Positions 12,031-23,589 of a DNA stretch of 64,000 nt are shown one piece after another. The stretch comes from Haematobia irritans (Eukaryota > Arthropoda > Insecta > Diptera > Muscidae): the NCBI RefSeq assembly GCF_050003625.1, contig NC_134399.1:220900975-220964974 (forward strand), given 5' to 3'. Within the stretch, counting starts at the first letter, position 1, and each line of letters opens with the position of its first letter. The notes beneath the pieces are model-generated. The model did not search any database. It was not told the origin of the DNA and saw only the letters and a program-made list of their open reading frames with translations. Made by a program: the position numbers and the translations under genes.

Positions 12031-12925
12031 ACTTTATGTTAAACAGTTTTAGAAATAGAATGTTGCCGTTTGTCTTAGCAAAACCAAATAGAAATACTGA
12101 AGTTCTAAGTAACTGAAACAAAGAACAAATTGTTGGGAATTTTTGTTGGAAATATTCTTGACACAAATTGACAACATTCCATGTGGTAGCAAACAATTGG
12201 CTAACAACAATTTAATAGATATACTTGTACAATGAATGTTTATAATTTTCACATATTGGTTTAAAATTAAAATAAAATTGTGTATAAAGTAACAAGTAAC
12301 TTAACTAACATATAGAATTATTTTTGTAAAATATCTTTGAAAAATATTTCCTAAAAATCACCGGACATATTTGAACTAGTCAATAATTTGCGACAATTTT
12401 TTTCAATTTCGTTCAATAAAATATTCTAAGAATTGAATATCAAAATGGCTATTTTGTACTTTTATTTTGGTAACATTTCCTTATTGCGAATTGTCCATTT
12501 TGCTGAATAGTGGTTGAATGAAACTCATTGTGAATTGTTAATAAATCCTAACTGAGCAACGTAGGCTTAATGGATAAGTCTTTACATGAATTCTTTCACT
12601 CTTTCTCTACATCCATTACGGTGAACACGAAACATTTTGTTCTCTTCTCAATAAAACTGAATTTGAATATCATTTCCCACACTGATTTAATTTTTATTTT
12701 TTCTTTGTATTACTCTCTGCATTACTCATTCAGAGAGTACACCATTGCTGAGAGGAGTAATAATATGAATTAATTCGTCATACAGTCTACTAATACTCAT
12801 AGGGAGTTCCAAATCTTCACGCCTAGCAAACTGTTTTTTTTTTCTCCATCTCCATTTCGATCACATCACACCCTGCTAACGTCGAATTGAAATAAACCAC
12901 CCTTAGTCACAAAGTTAATAAAAAT
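12031..12925. other. Unassigned AT-rich stretch
   Basis: Nothing supported. Short frames on both strands have no family resemblance. The segment at 12925-12965 (acttttttcagtacttta) weakly resembles 19355-19380 in the outer hAT element, so part may be an old relative of it. Confidence 0.4.
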
Positions 12926-12928
12926 TTA

Positions 12929-15115
12929 GTGGGGAGAACTTTGCTATACTTTTTTCAGTACTTTAAAGTGCAACATTTCTTTATAACCCTAGATAATGGT
13001 ATAGAAAACAAAAATCGTTATATACATCTAAACAAAAAATATAAAGAGATATGCCGTAATGCTAAAATCCAATACCAAATTAATCTAGAGAAAAAAATAG
13101 ACTTCGTAAATGACTCAAAAGACTGGTGGAAGATTGTTAAAGAAATTCGAAATGAAGAAACGACGCAAAATATGCAGGTGTCAGCTTCCGCCTTTAAAGC
13201 TCACTTCCAACAACTTCTAAATCAGCCACAGCTATCTTCAGATTTTCTCTATGCACATATGAACATGTTTGATGAAGATTTAGATGCAGATATCACTCTA
13301 TTTGAAGTAAGAGAGTTCCTATCAAAAGCAAAGTTAAATAAAGCACCCGGAGAAGACCGAATAACATATGAGTTTTTTAAATTTGCACCAGATAATCTAC
13401 TACAGGTAATAACTAATTCCTGTAATGAGATTTTTGAGACCGGTGTTCTTGATCCAGAATTCCATAAAAGTATTATATACCCAATTTTTAAAAAAGGAGA
13501 CAACTCACAGCCGGCTAACTACAGAGGTATATCTTTTATGAATTGCCTGCCAAAGATAATGATGGGAATAATCACCGAGCGACTAGCAAAATGGACAGAA
13601 AATCATGGGAAACTTAATGAATACCAAGCAGGTTTTCGTAAAAACTATTCTACATCGGATAATATATTTTCCCTCTGCTCAATTATTCACCTGAACTGGC
13701 ACAAAAACTTAAAAACATATGCGTTCTTTGTCGATTTTAAATCTGCTTTTGATAGGGTATCACGTAATGCTATGATTTATAAGTTAAATAATCTTGGTGT
13801 TTCGACAAAGATGTTACGTTTTATTGAAAGGGTATACGAAAAAACTTCATTCGCAGTATGGACTGGAAAGGTACTCTCTGACGATTTCATTACTAAAACA
13901 GGGGTCAAACAAGGTTGTCTTCTCTCGCCCCTTTTATTTGCTCTATATTTGGATGATTTAAATGATTTTATTGGCGGTGGAACATACGTGGATAACATAA
14001 ATATTCGATTATTACTTTACGCTGATGATATTGTACTCTTGGCAAATGAAATAAATGTCTTACAACAGATGATAAATAAACTTGAAAAATACTGCGAACT
14101 CTGGAATATGGAGGTCAACTTGGATAAGTCGAAAATAATGATTTTCAAGAGAGGTGGGCGAAATGCAAATGCCAAAAAATGGTTCTATAAAGGTGAACAA
14201 ATTGATATTACATCCGAATATTGCTACCTAGGAATAATTCTCACACCGAAACTCTCTTTTAGTAAGCATATTCAGAAGAGAAATCAATCAGCAAAAAACA
14301 GCATTAATTCAACATGGAAAACTCTTCTTTCCAAGGCAAATGTGTCCCTTACGGTAAAATTGAAACTGTTTCTTGCTGTCTGTAGAGCAATCCAATCTTA
14401 TGGGTCGCAAGTATGGGGGTTCTCACAGTTCGAAGAAGTGGACACCCTTACTTTATTCTTCTTAAAGAAAATATTAAAAATGCTATCCTTCACACCCTCT
14501 TATATACTCATGCTCGAAACTGGAGTTGAAAATGGACATATGTACACGTTGAAAACACACTTAAGATATCTGAACCGAGTACTTTTTGATTACAGCGAAG
14601 AAAGACTACCCCATATATTGGCAAAACAAGTTTTGAGCCAAAAGTTATTTTGGGCAAAAAACATAATGGACCTCATGACAGAGAATGATGTTGGCCCTCT
14701 TGAAATAGTCTCGAAAAATCATTGGATTGGGAAAACGGATTTGCTTTTGCAGAATTTACAATCGAAACATTTTAATTATCATATCGGAAATAACAATTTA
14801 ACTCCAGACGAAATAATGTGGATATTAAAAGCAAGAAGCAGCATGATTAAATTAAATGAAAATCGCTTTCATCAAAATGGAAATCTCCTTTGTTCAATGT
14901 GCAACTTAAATGAAAATGAAAATTTGCAGCATTTCTTATGCAAATGCCCAGCATTAAATGAATTTCGATACCAATATTTCCAAAAGGTTTCGCTTAATGA
15001 GAATGAGCTAATACAAATTTTGAATGGTTTCGTGATAAATTGGAAAGTACTTGCAAGCTTTATAAAAACTTGTGTAAATTACAGAAAAGAATTGATGTAC
15101 GAATTCAATTTTTAA
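12929..15115 (+). CDS. LINE ORF2 reverse transcriptase, 5'-truncated
   Basis: A 728-codon open frame coding for the reverse transcriptase of a non-LTR retrotransposon, the enzyme that copies element RNA into a nicked target. Homology-like sequence starts at about codon 20-30; the first residues read through non-element DNA, so the true start is lost. Visible motifs are KAPGEDRI (about residue 140), FVDFKSAFD (motif A, about 267), GVKQGCLLSP (motif B, about 325) and YADD (catalytic, about 363). A C-terminal Cys/His cluster (CSMC, then HFLCKCP, about 654-675) suggests a zinc knuckle. The endonuclease domain and ORF1 are absent, as expected from 5' truncation. I see no RNase H domain. I do not assign a clade. 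There are no internal stops, so the insertion may be young. Confidence 0.93.
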   Translation: MGRTLLYFFQYFKVQHFFITLDNGIENKNRYIHLNKKYKEICRNAKIQYQINLEKKIDFVNDSKDWWKIVKEIRNEETTQNMQVSASAFKAHFQQLLNQPQLSSDFLYAHMNMFDEDLDADITLFEVREFLSKAKLNKAPGEDRITYEFFKFAPDNLLQVITNSCNEIFETGVLDPEFHKSIIYPIFKKGDNSQPANYRGISFMNCLPKIMMGIITERLAKWTENHGKLNEYQAGFRKNYSTSDNIFSLCSIIHLNWHKNLKTYAFFVDFKSAFDRVSRNAMIYKLNNLGVSTKMLRFIERVYEKTSFAVWTGKVLSDDFITKTGVKQGCLLSPLLFALYLDDLNDFIGGGTYVDNINIRLLLYADDIVLLANEINVLQQMINKLEKYCELWNMEVNLDKSKIMIFKRGGRNANAKKWFYKGEQIDITSEYCYLGIILTPKLSFSKHIQKRNQSAKNSINSTWKTLLSKANVSLTVKLKLFLAVCRAIQSYGSQVWGFSQFEEVDTLTLFFLKKILKMLSFTPSYILMLETGVENGHMYTLKTHLRYLNRVLFDYSEERLPHILAKQVLSQKLFWAKNIMDLMTENDVGPLEIVSKNHWIGKTDLLLQNLQSKHFNYHIGNNNLTPDEIMWILKARSSMIKLNENRFHQNGNLLCSMCNLNENENLQHFLCKCPALNEFRYQYFQKVSLNENELIQILNGFVINWKVLASFIKTCVNYRKELMYEFNF

Positions 15116-15300
15116 TCTTTAAAATTTTTCTAAGAAATAATGAAACATATAAAGGGACTGACGACCATAGGTCATAGTCTTCGGTTTATATCAATACAAT
15201 TCTTATTTTCTATCTCACTAAACATATATTGCACTGTTTAAATTCAATCAAATAGTTTGTAAACAATTTTGGATAAAATAAAGAATTACTACTACTACTG
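12985..15300 (+). mobile_element. 5'-truncated non-LTR retrotransposon
   Basis: Spans the reverse transcriptase frame and a roughly 170-base 3' UTR with an AATAAA signal at 15277-15282. It ends in a short ACT trinucleotide tail at 15288-15300, typical of LINE integration by target-primed reverse transcription. The 5' edge is uncertain by some tens of bases. No clear target duplication was found. A hAT insertion starts 18 bases after the tail. Confidence 0.8.
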
Positions 15301-16015
15301 TTACTAATGGTATAGACTAGAGGTCTGCACAATTCCATTTGTAAATGCAGAGTACACGTGTACTTGCTAAATGAGTACATCTATTTGAGAGAGTCGCAAA
15401 ACAATTGGTACACATTTTAATGAACACCAAAAGCCACGAGTAACTTCTTGTTGCTACTCTGATCAGGGCTGCCAATAAAATTTCAAGAAAAATCGTCACT
15501 TTTTTCCGAAAAAATCGTCATAATCGTCACTTCCATTTTAAAAATCGTCAAAAATTCTGCAATGTAAATAATATTCAATCCAAACTAATTTTTTGGTTAA
15601 AAACATTGATTTCATATAAAGAAAGAACAGAAAATTAATATACCCCACTACGCATTTCAACAACAAAATCACAATGAATTCGACTTTGTATAAAAATAAT
15701 TTAAAAAATGTATGCAATGCTATGCTATGCAATTAAAAAATTATATAAAAATTGTTTTTTATACCCTCCACCATAGGATGGGGGGTATATTAACTTTGTC
15801 ATTCCGTTTGTAACACATCGAAATATTGATCTAAGACCCCATAAAGTATATATATTCTGGGTCGTGGTGAAATTCTGAGCCGTCCGTCCGTCTGTTGAAA
15901 TCACGCTAACTTCCGAACGAAACAAGCTATCGACTTGAAACTTGGCACAAGTAGTTGTTATTGATTTGGTCGGATGGTATTGAAAATGGGCCATATCGGT
16001 CCACTTTTACGTATA

Positions 16016-16946
16016 CAGTCGACTCCGCTTTAGCGCAATGCGCTTTACTGAAAAACCTCGGATAACTGAAATCGATCGCATTCCCCAGTTGTTTTTTCTG
16101 TCCATTTCATTTAAATTACTCCGCTTTAGTGAAACTCCGCTTAACTGAAAAAATCGGATTACTGAAAAGTTTTTTGTGTTCAAATGAGTTTCGTCACATA
16201 AGTATGACTTCGCTTTACTGAAAATGCCACATTCTCGCTATTGAGAGAGAGTACATTTTCTTCTCCGTATTGAGAACGCTTTATTTCAAGTGAAGATGGC
16301 ACTTTCAAAACAGTTTAAATCACTCTGTAAATAAAATCAACTGAAAGGTAAAATTGTAGATGGCACACACACGGAATCAAACACCTTGTTTTTATTATTT
16401 TATGTACATAGCATTGGTCATAAGTTCGGTTAACAGAAATTGAGTGGATTTTTTTCCAGTTATACGGAGTCCGCTTTACTGAAACTTTTTCAGTTATCTA
16501 ATTATACAATTATTTTTCGAGCTTTATGGACAGATATAGATTAAGGAACATGGTTAATAGAGCCATTGAAAAGAAAACGCCAGATACCAATCTATACACG
16601 CCTGGACTGTACATGTTTCGGTTCGGTTGTACAGTTTCGGTTGTACAGTCCAGGCGTGTATAGATTGGCATCTGGCGTTTTCTTTTCAATGGCTCTATTA
16701 ACCATGTTCCTTAATCTATATCTGTCCATAAAGCTTGAAAAATAATTGTATAATTAGATATAATGCATTTGGACGTCAATTGCCTGTTTCGGTATCAGGC
16801 TAACATGTAATATAATTTTTCAGTTATCCGAAGTTCGCATTACTGGAAGTTTTTTTCAGTTATCCGTAGTCCGCTTTAGCAAAAACTTCGGATAACTGAA
16901 ATTAAATGGCTGCATTTTTAACGTTTCAGTAAAGCGGAGTCGACTG
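16016..16946. mobile_element. pogo/Tigger-type MITE (CAGTCGACTCC ends)
   Basis: Inverted ends are CAGTCGACTCCGCTTTA on both sides, flanked by TA (16014-16015 and 16947-16948). Removing it restores the DINE monomer sequence (acgta / gccccc), so TA is the target duplication. The CAGT start plus TA target fits pogo/Tigger-like Tc1/mariner elements. The interior repeats TCCGCTTTA/ACTGAAA words. It has no coding capacity and carries a fold-back. Confidence 0.85.
16495..16760. repeat. Large fold-back (inverted repeat)
   Basis: Two arms of about 118 bases (16495-16612 and 16643-16760) are near-perfect reverse complements around a 30-base spacer. The transcript or single strand would form a long hairpin. 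A one-armed, diverged relative is at 39125-39240. Either a separate fold-back transposon or an inverted duplication within the host MITE. Confidence 0.85.
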
Positions 16947-18169
16947 TAGCCCCCATATAAACGGACCCCCAAATTTGACTTGCGATTGCTCTAAGAGAAG
17001 CAAATTTCATCCGATCCGGCTGAAATTTGGTACATGGTGTTAGTATATAGTCTCTAACAACCATACAAAAATTGGTCCATATCGGTCCACTTTTACGTAT
17101 AGCCCCCATATAAACGGACCCCCAAATTTGGCTTGCGATTGCTCTAAAAGAAGCAAATTTCATCCGATCCGGCTGAAATTTGGTACATTGTGTTAGTATA
17201 TGTTCTCTAACCACCATGCAAGAATTGGTCCACATCGGTCCATAATTATATATAGCCCCCATATAAACCGATCCCCCGATTTGTCTTGCAGAACCTCTAA
17301 GAAAAGCAAATTTCATCCGATCCGGCTAAAATTTGGTACATGGTGTTAGTATATGGTATCTTACAACCACGCAAAAATTGGTTCACATCGGTCCATAATT
17401 ATATATAGTCCCCATATAAACCGATCCCCCGATTTGGCTAGCGGAGCCTCTAAGAGAAGCAAATTTCATCTGATCGGGCTGAAATTTGGTATATGGTGTT
17501 AGTATATGGTCTCTAACAACCATGCAAAAATTGGTCCTTATCGGTCCATAATTATATATAGCCCCCATATAAACCGATCACCAGATTTGACCTCCGGAGC
17601 CTCTTGGAAGACCAAAATTTATATGATTCAGTTGAAATTTGGTACGTTATGTTAATATATGGCCTCAAACACCCATGCAAAAATTGGTCGATATCGGTCC
17701 ATAAATATATATAGGCCCCATATAAACCGATCCCCAGATTTGACCTCCGGAGCACCTTGGAAGAGCAAAATTCTTCCCATTCGGTTGAAATTTGGTACGT
17801 GATGTTAGTATAGGGTATCCAACAACCATGCAGGAATTGGTTCCTATCAGTCCATAATAATATATAACTCCCATATAAACCAATCCCCAGATTTGACCTC
17901 CGGTGCCTTTTGGAGAAGCAAAATTCATCCGATCTGGTTGAAATTTGGTACGTGGTGGTAGTATATGATATTTAACAACCATGTGAGTTGAAATTTGTGG
18001 ATGACAGTCTTTCGTAGAAGTTGCTACGCATTCCATGGTGGAGGGTACATAAGATTCGGCCTGGCCGAACTTACGGCCGTATATACTTGTTTAATATATA
18101 GTTACTAATTCAGTAAGATTTTTATTTAAAAATTTTCAACAATTGGAACATAAATCGCCAATTAAGAGG

Positions 18170-18749
18170 CACAATATTCTATTGAAATAAAATGTTAACA
18201 AAATCTTCTATAGAAATAAAATGTGGACGAAATTTTCTTAGAAATAAAATTTTGCAGGAATTTACTATAGACAACAAATTGCCAAAAATGTTCTATAGAA
18301 ATAACATTTTCAAGAACGTCCTATAAAAATATGCAAAAATTCTCTACAGATATAAAGTACAAAGAAATTTTTCTATAGAAATAAATTTTTTGACAAAATT
18401 TTATATATAAATATAATTTTGACGATATTTTCTATAAAACTAAAATTTTTACAAAATCTTCTATAGAACTAAAATTTTGACAAAATTTTATATAAAAATA
18501 AAATTTGACAAAATTTTCTATAGAAATATAATTTTGACATTTTCTATAAAACTAAAATTTTGACAAAATTTTATATAGAAATTTTCTATCAATTCAATAT
18601 AAAACATTTCTTTCGAATAAAACATTTTTTTATATACTAACCACAAAAATTTGATCAACAACTTAAAAATATTTTTTCTTTTTGGTAGATTTTTGGTAAA
18701 AGTTTCTTCAAATTTTGGTGGAGTATTGTTGGCACAAGTGGCAACCGTG
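18170..18749 (-). mobile_element. 29-bp satellite with hAT-MITE end
   Basis: Degenerate 29-bp monomers in minus orientation lead to the MITE terminus ggtagatttttggtaaaa ... GGCACAAGTGGCAACCGTG at 18749. The opposite terminus is missing. Lies inside the inner hAT element. Confidence 0.75.
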
Positions 18750-19563
18750 ATACTAATACTGTAGGTGTAAAATGAGGTATAGCTCCAACATGTATGAAAT
18801 CTCTAGCAAAAACTCCCAATTTCTCTATCTGGCAACTGTCAAATATATTCTCTCTTTTGCTGGCTCTAAGCGTGTAAACGAACAGCTTCTAGTCAAAAGT
18901 TTTGAACGCAGTTAATATCGTCATTGTTGGGGCAAAAATCGGAAAATCGGCATTTGCTTTGTTTTGAGTAAAAAATCGTCAAAATGCCGATAAATCGGCA
19001 AAATTGGCAGCCCTGACTCTGATGTCTTCACTATCAACAAACACATATTCCTCTTTCTCTCTTATTGAAGTGTACTCAGAGTGATCACGTCGAGTATGTT
19101 GCGAGAACAAAACTTCATAGAGTACTTCATGTACCACGTGCAGTTTCAGAAATACAAGAAAATAGTTACTCTCCATAATATATGTTTTGGTTTGTTATAA
19201 AGAACGGCAAACGTTAAGGTAAGTGTGTGACATACATAAATATATGAAATATGTGACATACATACATATCTATGATTAATAATAATGGAAAGTTTTGCTT
19301 CGCACATAACTGAGCAATACTTGTGTTACCACGTGAAGTGAAGAGAATCCATGTTGTACTTTTTTCAAGTACTTACATTTTTATTGTTCCTTTTTTTCGG
19401 AACATATATTGTTTCGGATAACTACTTGGTGGTATTTGACAAGCAAGCGTTCTCTTCACTTCACTACTTGCGCTCTGAGGGAAAAACAGTGTATGTACTA
19501 TATTCGACAGCGAATTGCATACATGTAGTGAAAAGTTATTCGATTCAGACCTCTAGTATAGAC

Positions 19564-20354
19564 AATGAATAACCGGCATACATGTTAGATGTACATCGAT
19601 ATTTCCAGTTACAAAATAAATACATTATCTTCGTTTAATTCAATGACTCAATATTTTTAAATATTAGGTTTATTAATTCCAAATACATTTTTTTTTAATC
19701 TAAAGGTAGATGGTTTACTTTATTTCTACCTTGATGTCAGTAAACAAATACGCATTCGATATCTCCCATCCTGTCAAGATATCATAAATTCCATTAACGC
19801 AAATCTTTATCCAAAATATCCACAGAAGAGCTAACAGTGAAGTTTTACAACAAACTTTCTTTACTCATGGTCACAATAGCAAATACAGAATACCATATGG
19901 GCCTATTGTATTTCCATTGAAGTTGATAATTGACTTTCTATTGCCTTTGAATAAATGCGCAAAATAAGGTCGCATCTGCACGCTATCCTTGTTTTCATTG
20001 TTTTTTAATTAAGTTCCAATCTAAGCAGAGAAGGCATATGTGTATTTTCATTATCTATGAGTTAATATTATAAGGAATTTTTATATTGTAAATAAGAGGG
20101 TATTAAGATAATTTAATATTTATTTGGAAATAAATAAATCGGCGCCTTCATGACTTCTTTGTTTTTAACTGAGAGACTTTTTGTTATAAAATATAACATT
20201 TATATTGCGAAGGTTATGAAATACAAGAAGAAATTTTACTTTTAGAATAAACGACTTTTTATCAGAAACAATCGTCTAAATGGATTTTTGGTTGTATTTA
20301 AATTCGACTGGTCGACTTTTAACATTTTTAAATTTCGAATTTTCATGTTGATCA
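19564..20354. other. Unassigned AT-rich stretch
   Basis: No gene, RNA or known repeat recognised between the outer hAT duplication and the SINE. Confidence 0.4.
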
Positions 20355-20359
20355 AAGTC

Positions 20360-20706
20360 GAGCCACCGTGGTGCAATGGTTAGCATGCCCGCCTTGCATA
20401 CACAAGGTCGTGGGTTCGATTCCTGCTTCGACCGAACACCAAAAAATTTTTCAGCGATGGATTATCCAACCTCAGTAATGCTGGTGACATTTCTGAGGGT
20501 TTCAAAGCTTCTATAAGTGGTTTCACTGCAATGTGGAACGCCGTTCGGACTCGGCTATAAAAAGGAGGTCCCTTGTCATTGAGCTTAACATGGAATCGGG
20601 CAGCACTCAGTGATAAGAGAGAAGTTCACCAATGTGGTATCACAATGCACTGAATAGTCTAAGTGAGCCTGTTACATCGGGCTGCCACCTAACCTAACCT
20701 AACCTA
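20360..20706 (+). mobile_element. tRNA-derived SINE, full length
   Basis: A 347-bp SINE with a tRNA-like head: GAGCCACCGTGGTGCAATGG (A box) and GTGGGTTCGATTCCTGC (B box), which form an internal pol III promoter. A body of about 260 bases follows, ending in (AACCT)n. A likely short target duplication, AAGTCGA, flanks it (20355-20361 and 20705-20711). The tail is the complement of TTAGG repeats. No protein; mobilised by a partner LINE that I cannot identify here. Confidence 0.88.
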
Positions 20707-20814
20707 AGTCGACTATTCAAATTTTAACGACAACAAGTTCGGCCGAGCCGAATATTAAATACCCGCCACCATGAATGAAATAAATACCACCATGAATCAA
20801 ATAAAAATGTTAAA

Positions 20815-21305
20815 TTGCGCTAAAGCGTTTGTTTCGATAGTGCAATTGGTGGGGATTGAAGAGCCTCGAACACAGCAATGCTGACTCGTGCTTCTGGTTG
20901 AAGCTCTCGTGGGACTAAGAACTCCAAGTGTCTTTCAAAATGGAGCGCGAAGCCTAGTGCCTTACGAAATAAAAAAGCCACCACCTTATTATTGAGTTAA
21001 ATTTATTGAAGAGTCAACTTGACCCGTTTACTTCAACTGCTCAAACTTAGCTAACCATTTCACTTACAAAATTCAATATTTAAATCCGTTAGAAATGAAA
21101 CGGTTACTATATAATGGAAGAATGAAAATGAATGCAAAATAAAATACATACATAATTACAAAATCATACTGCATGTAAAATGTACAAATGAATAAGATGA
21201 AATTGGTGTAAAACAAAATAATAACATAACTTAAGAGAAGAAATTAAGAGATTTGGATCGAATCCGTGCTTGCTCTTCGTGAGCATCAATCATAAAAGTA
21301 AGTAG
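20815..21305. other. Unidentified insert in DINE-like element
   Basis: About 490 bases of different composition (for example gagcctcgaacacagcaatg and gaagctctcgtgggactaag) separate the DINE left end from its body. No open frame or repeat ends were recognised; it might be a solo LTR. Confidence 0.35.
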
Positions 21306-21930
21306 GGAAGTTCACCAATAGTAGCTTGTTGAACGCGCTTCAACAAATAGTTTCCTTTCAAAATTCTTCGTCGGTATACTTCCCGAAGATAAATTTAAAG
21401 ATTCTACCTATGAAGACTAGATCAGATTCTGGATTTATAAGAACCAATTTCGTTTGAATTTTAGAGAAATATCGTGTAAATGATGAAAAAAGCCTTGATT
21501 TGAAATCTTAACTCTGTAGATTTTTACCGCCATTATTTAAATGATAACGAGGTGTAAAATATGGAAATTTTACTTTTGATTTCAAGCAATTTTTATGATA
21601 ATTTTATGATATACCCCCAAGAAGTGAAATCGGTCTATCGATCAATGTCTTACATAATGGACGGGTAAAAATAAGACGGGTAGAAATAATAATGGACGGG
21701 TAGAAATACAAAATTTCGAGGGTCTAAAATACCAGTATATTTACATTTCCAGGCAAAATGGAGAGGTTAGGTTAGGTTATGTGGCAGCCCGATGTATCAG
21801 GCTCACGTAGACTATTCAGTCCATTGTGATACCACAGTGGTGAATTTCTCTCTTATCACTGAGTGCTGCCCGATTCCATGTTAAGCTCAATGACAAGGGA
21901 CCTCCTTTTTATAGCCGAGGTCGAACGGCG

Positions 21931-23589
21931 CACAGAGGGTTGAAATCCATCAAAAGTGGCGATTAATTCAAAAGATGAACTTTAACTTTAATAACCGTAT
22001 TTGGTACCGGGTGAAAGAAGATAAAATTCTACATCACTACTTGCCAAAATAAAAGTTCTTAATTGTTTACTTTATTTGCAGTGTGTCTTCAAAGTTCAAT
22101 AATTATTATTATTTTTGCGCGCATTGCTTAAAAGTGAAAATTTGCATATTTCCAGTGATAATTTTTTTAATTAAGACTTCTAAAAGTGAAAATTTTATAA
22201 TGGAGCCGTCTACTTCAGGTATTTGAGCATATGATAAATATTTGTTTGTTTAGATAAATGTTTTGGAAATATTGAAAAAATATATAAGAAAATTGCTCCA
22301 AAAATTAGGTATTTTTGATGTTTGTATTGGATTTCAACTGAATTATCGGTGAAACTTGGTAAAACTGCTTATATTTTCTTAAAATATGAAGTTTCAGCTT
22401 ATAAATTCCAAAACATCTTTTTGCCTTTTTGTTGCATTTTTTGACTTATTAAAGAATTTGTAAAATAACTCCAGTCGCTAAAAATATATATGAAAAATAA
22501 AACAAACAAAAAATCACTTTGACCTTATTAGCTTTTGTCTTTATATTCCGTTTAGTATTTGTTATTGTAGCTACTGAGTGTGCAGTTTATTAGAGATGGG
22601 TGCGTGAGTAATTTTAAATCACGCGCACTCACGAAAAAATATTAATTAATTAATTCCAAATTACTTACAAAGCTTCGTAAGCTAACTGAAGAATCTCAGG
22701 AAGCCAGAAATAAGGACTTCAAACGCTATAGGGAGCACTTTTCCCGTAAATTCAGTCGGGAAAATACAAGATAGACGTCTTTAATAGATTTCTTCTAAGT
22801 TCAGATCCATTTATTTCGAGCAAGAGGAAGAGTTGCAAAATGAAAATGCAGCAAATGCCTCAGACTCCATTGGAGTTACTTATTCTTACCCAAAATGAAA
22901 ATGATAATGGTGACGAAGATGATGAAGATAATGAAGATGAAGATTATGTTAACGAATTGTATGATGATTAAGAAGAAAATTATTATTATTAAGTAAATTA
23001 ATTTTATAATGGTTGTGAAGTAAATGATGATTATGAATACTTTTAAAATTAATGAAATGAAGTAAATAAAAAAACCGTACAATTATATTTTTTTAATTAT
23101 TTTTTTCCTTTAATGGTTGTTTGTTTTATTTTTATACTATGTTTTTTATGAATATTGATCAATAAGATATAATAATATTTTCTAATGTAATTTTTTGTAA
23201 ATATGTGGAATTACGGAATTTGAAGAAAAAAATCGGATTTTAATTTAAAATTTTGGGTATATAAATACAGATTAAACATTTATTAATTTTTATTTTTTAA
23301 GAACATTTTTTTTTCTAAAAGCACATTAAGTATGCTCTAATTTTCAATTGTATTTCCTAATTTATCGTTTTTCTTTGAAAAGTTACAGCGAAAATTGTGA
23401 TATAAGACCACTTTTTCCAAAATACAAAAAAGGCCATAAAAGATTAAAACAACAATTTTTATTTTTTTTTTGTTTCTAGTTATGCCTTTTTATGTATTTA
23501 TGAATATCCTTCAATAAAAAATAACAATATTTTAAAATTACGGCTTTCCTGAATTAATCGCCACTTTGCCTACCGCTCAACCCACTGTG
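21931..23589 (+). mobile_element. Transib-like DNA transposon, internally deleted
   Basis: 1,659 bp, flanked by the 5-bp duplication CGGCG (21926-21930 and 23590-23594) inside a SINE whose uninterrupted copies have CGGCG once. The inverted ends have two blocks: CACAG(A/T)GGGTTGA, nine unmatched bases, then AAAGTGGCGATTAATTCA. The right end begins CACAGTG, identical to the V(D)J recombination heptamer. A 5-bp GC-rich CG-type target duplication plus CACAGTG-like ends is what is known for Transib, the RAG1-related superfamily. That assignment is inference; no transposase core is visible. Confidence 0.6.
22200..22971 (+). pseudogene. Coding remnant inside Transib-like element
   Basis: Three short pieces look coding. 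An ATG at 22200 opens seven codons and runs into a GT donor-like site (cttcag|gtattt). At about 22658-22774 a charged stretch rich in K, R and E ends at a stop. Overlapping it in another frame, about 22770-22971 continues with serine/lysine-rich sequence and an acidic D/E/N tail, then a stop. This looks like exon ends of a deleted transposase gene, with a frameshift near 22770. No catalytic residues can be identified. Family assignment would need a profile search. Confidence 0.35.

Larger units (their letters stand above)
15755..18092 (-). mobile_element. DINE-1-like element, family A
   Basis: Complete element on the minus strand. The right-end hairpin (TATACCCTCCACCATAGG) is at 15757, followed by a GTCC microsatellite and family-A 153-bp monomers from about 16950 to 17960. 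The left terminus (CATGGTGGAGGGTACATAAG, hairpin TTCGGCC-T-GGCCGAA, GTATATACTTGTTT) ends at 18092. A 931-bp TA-target element interrupts its first monomer. The long minus-strand frames between 16918 and 18036 are monomer-phase artefacts. Confidence 0.7.
15464..19015. mobile_element. Inner hAT-type element (CAGGGCTGCC ends)
   Basis: Flanked by the exact 8-bp duplication ACTCTGAT (15456-15463 and 19016-19023). Inverted ends are CAGGGCTGCCAAT on both sides. Its own sequence next to both ends is rich in AATCGTCA / TGACGATT words. No transposase is visible. It carries a DINE-like element and a satellite-bearing MITE end inside, which account for most of its 3.55 kb. Confidence 0.9.
15318..19555. 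mobile_element. Outer hAT-type element (TAGAGGTCTG ends)
   Basis: Flanked by the exact 8-bp duplication GTATAGAC (15310-15317 and 19556-19563). The inverted ends are TAGAGGTCTGCAC on the left and, on the other strand, TAGAGGTCTGAAT on the right. An 8-bp target duplication with short inverted ends is the hAT signature. Without the inner insertion the element is about 690 bases with no transposase, so it is non-autonomous. The 73-codon frame at 19351-19572 crosses the terminus and is not a convincing gene. Confidence 0.85.

Noticed and set aside
12008..12252. Overlapping 62- and 67-codon minus-strand frames as genes
   Set aside because: They overlap in different frames and share no domain with any family I know; AT-rich chance frames.
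20360..20440. Stand-alone tRNA gene
   Set aside because: A and B boxes are present, but the sequence continues into a conserved 260-base body with an AACCT tail and recurs, so it is a SINE head.
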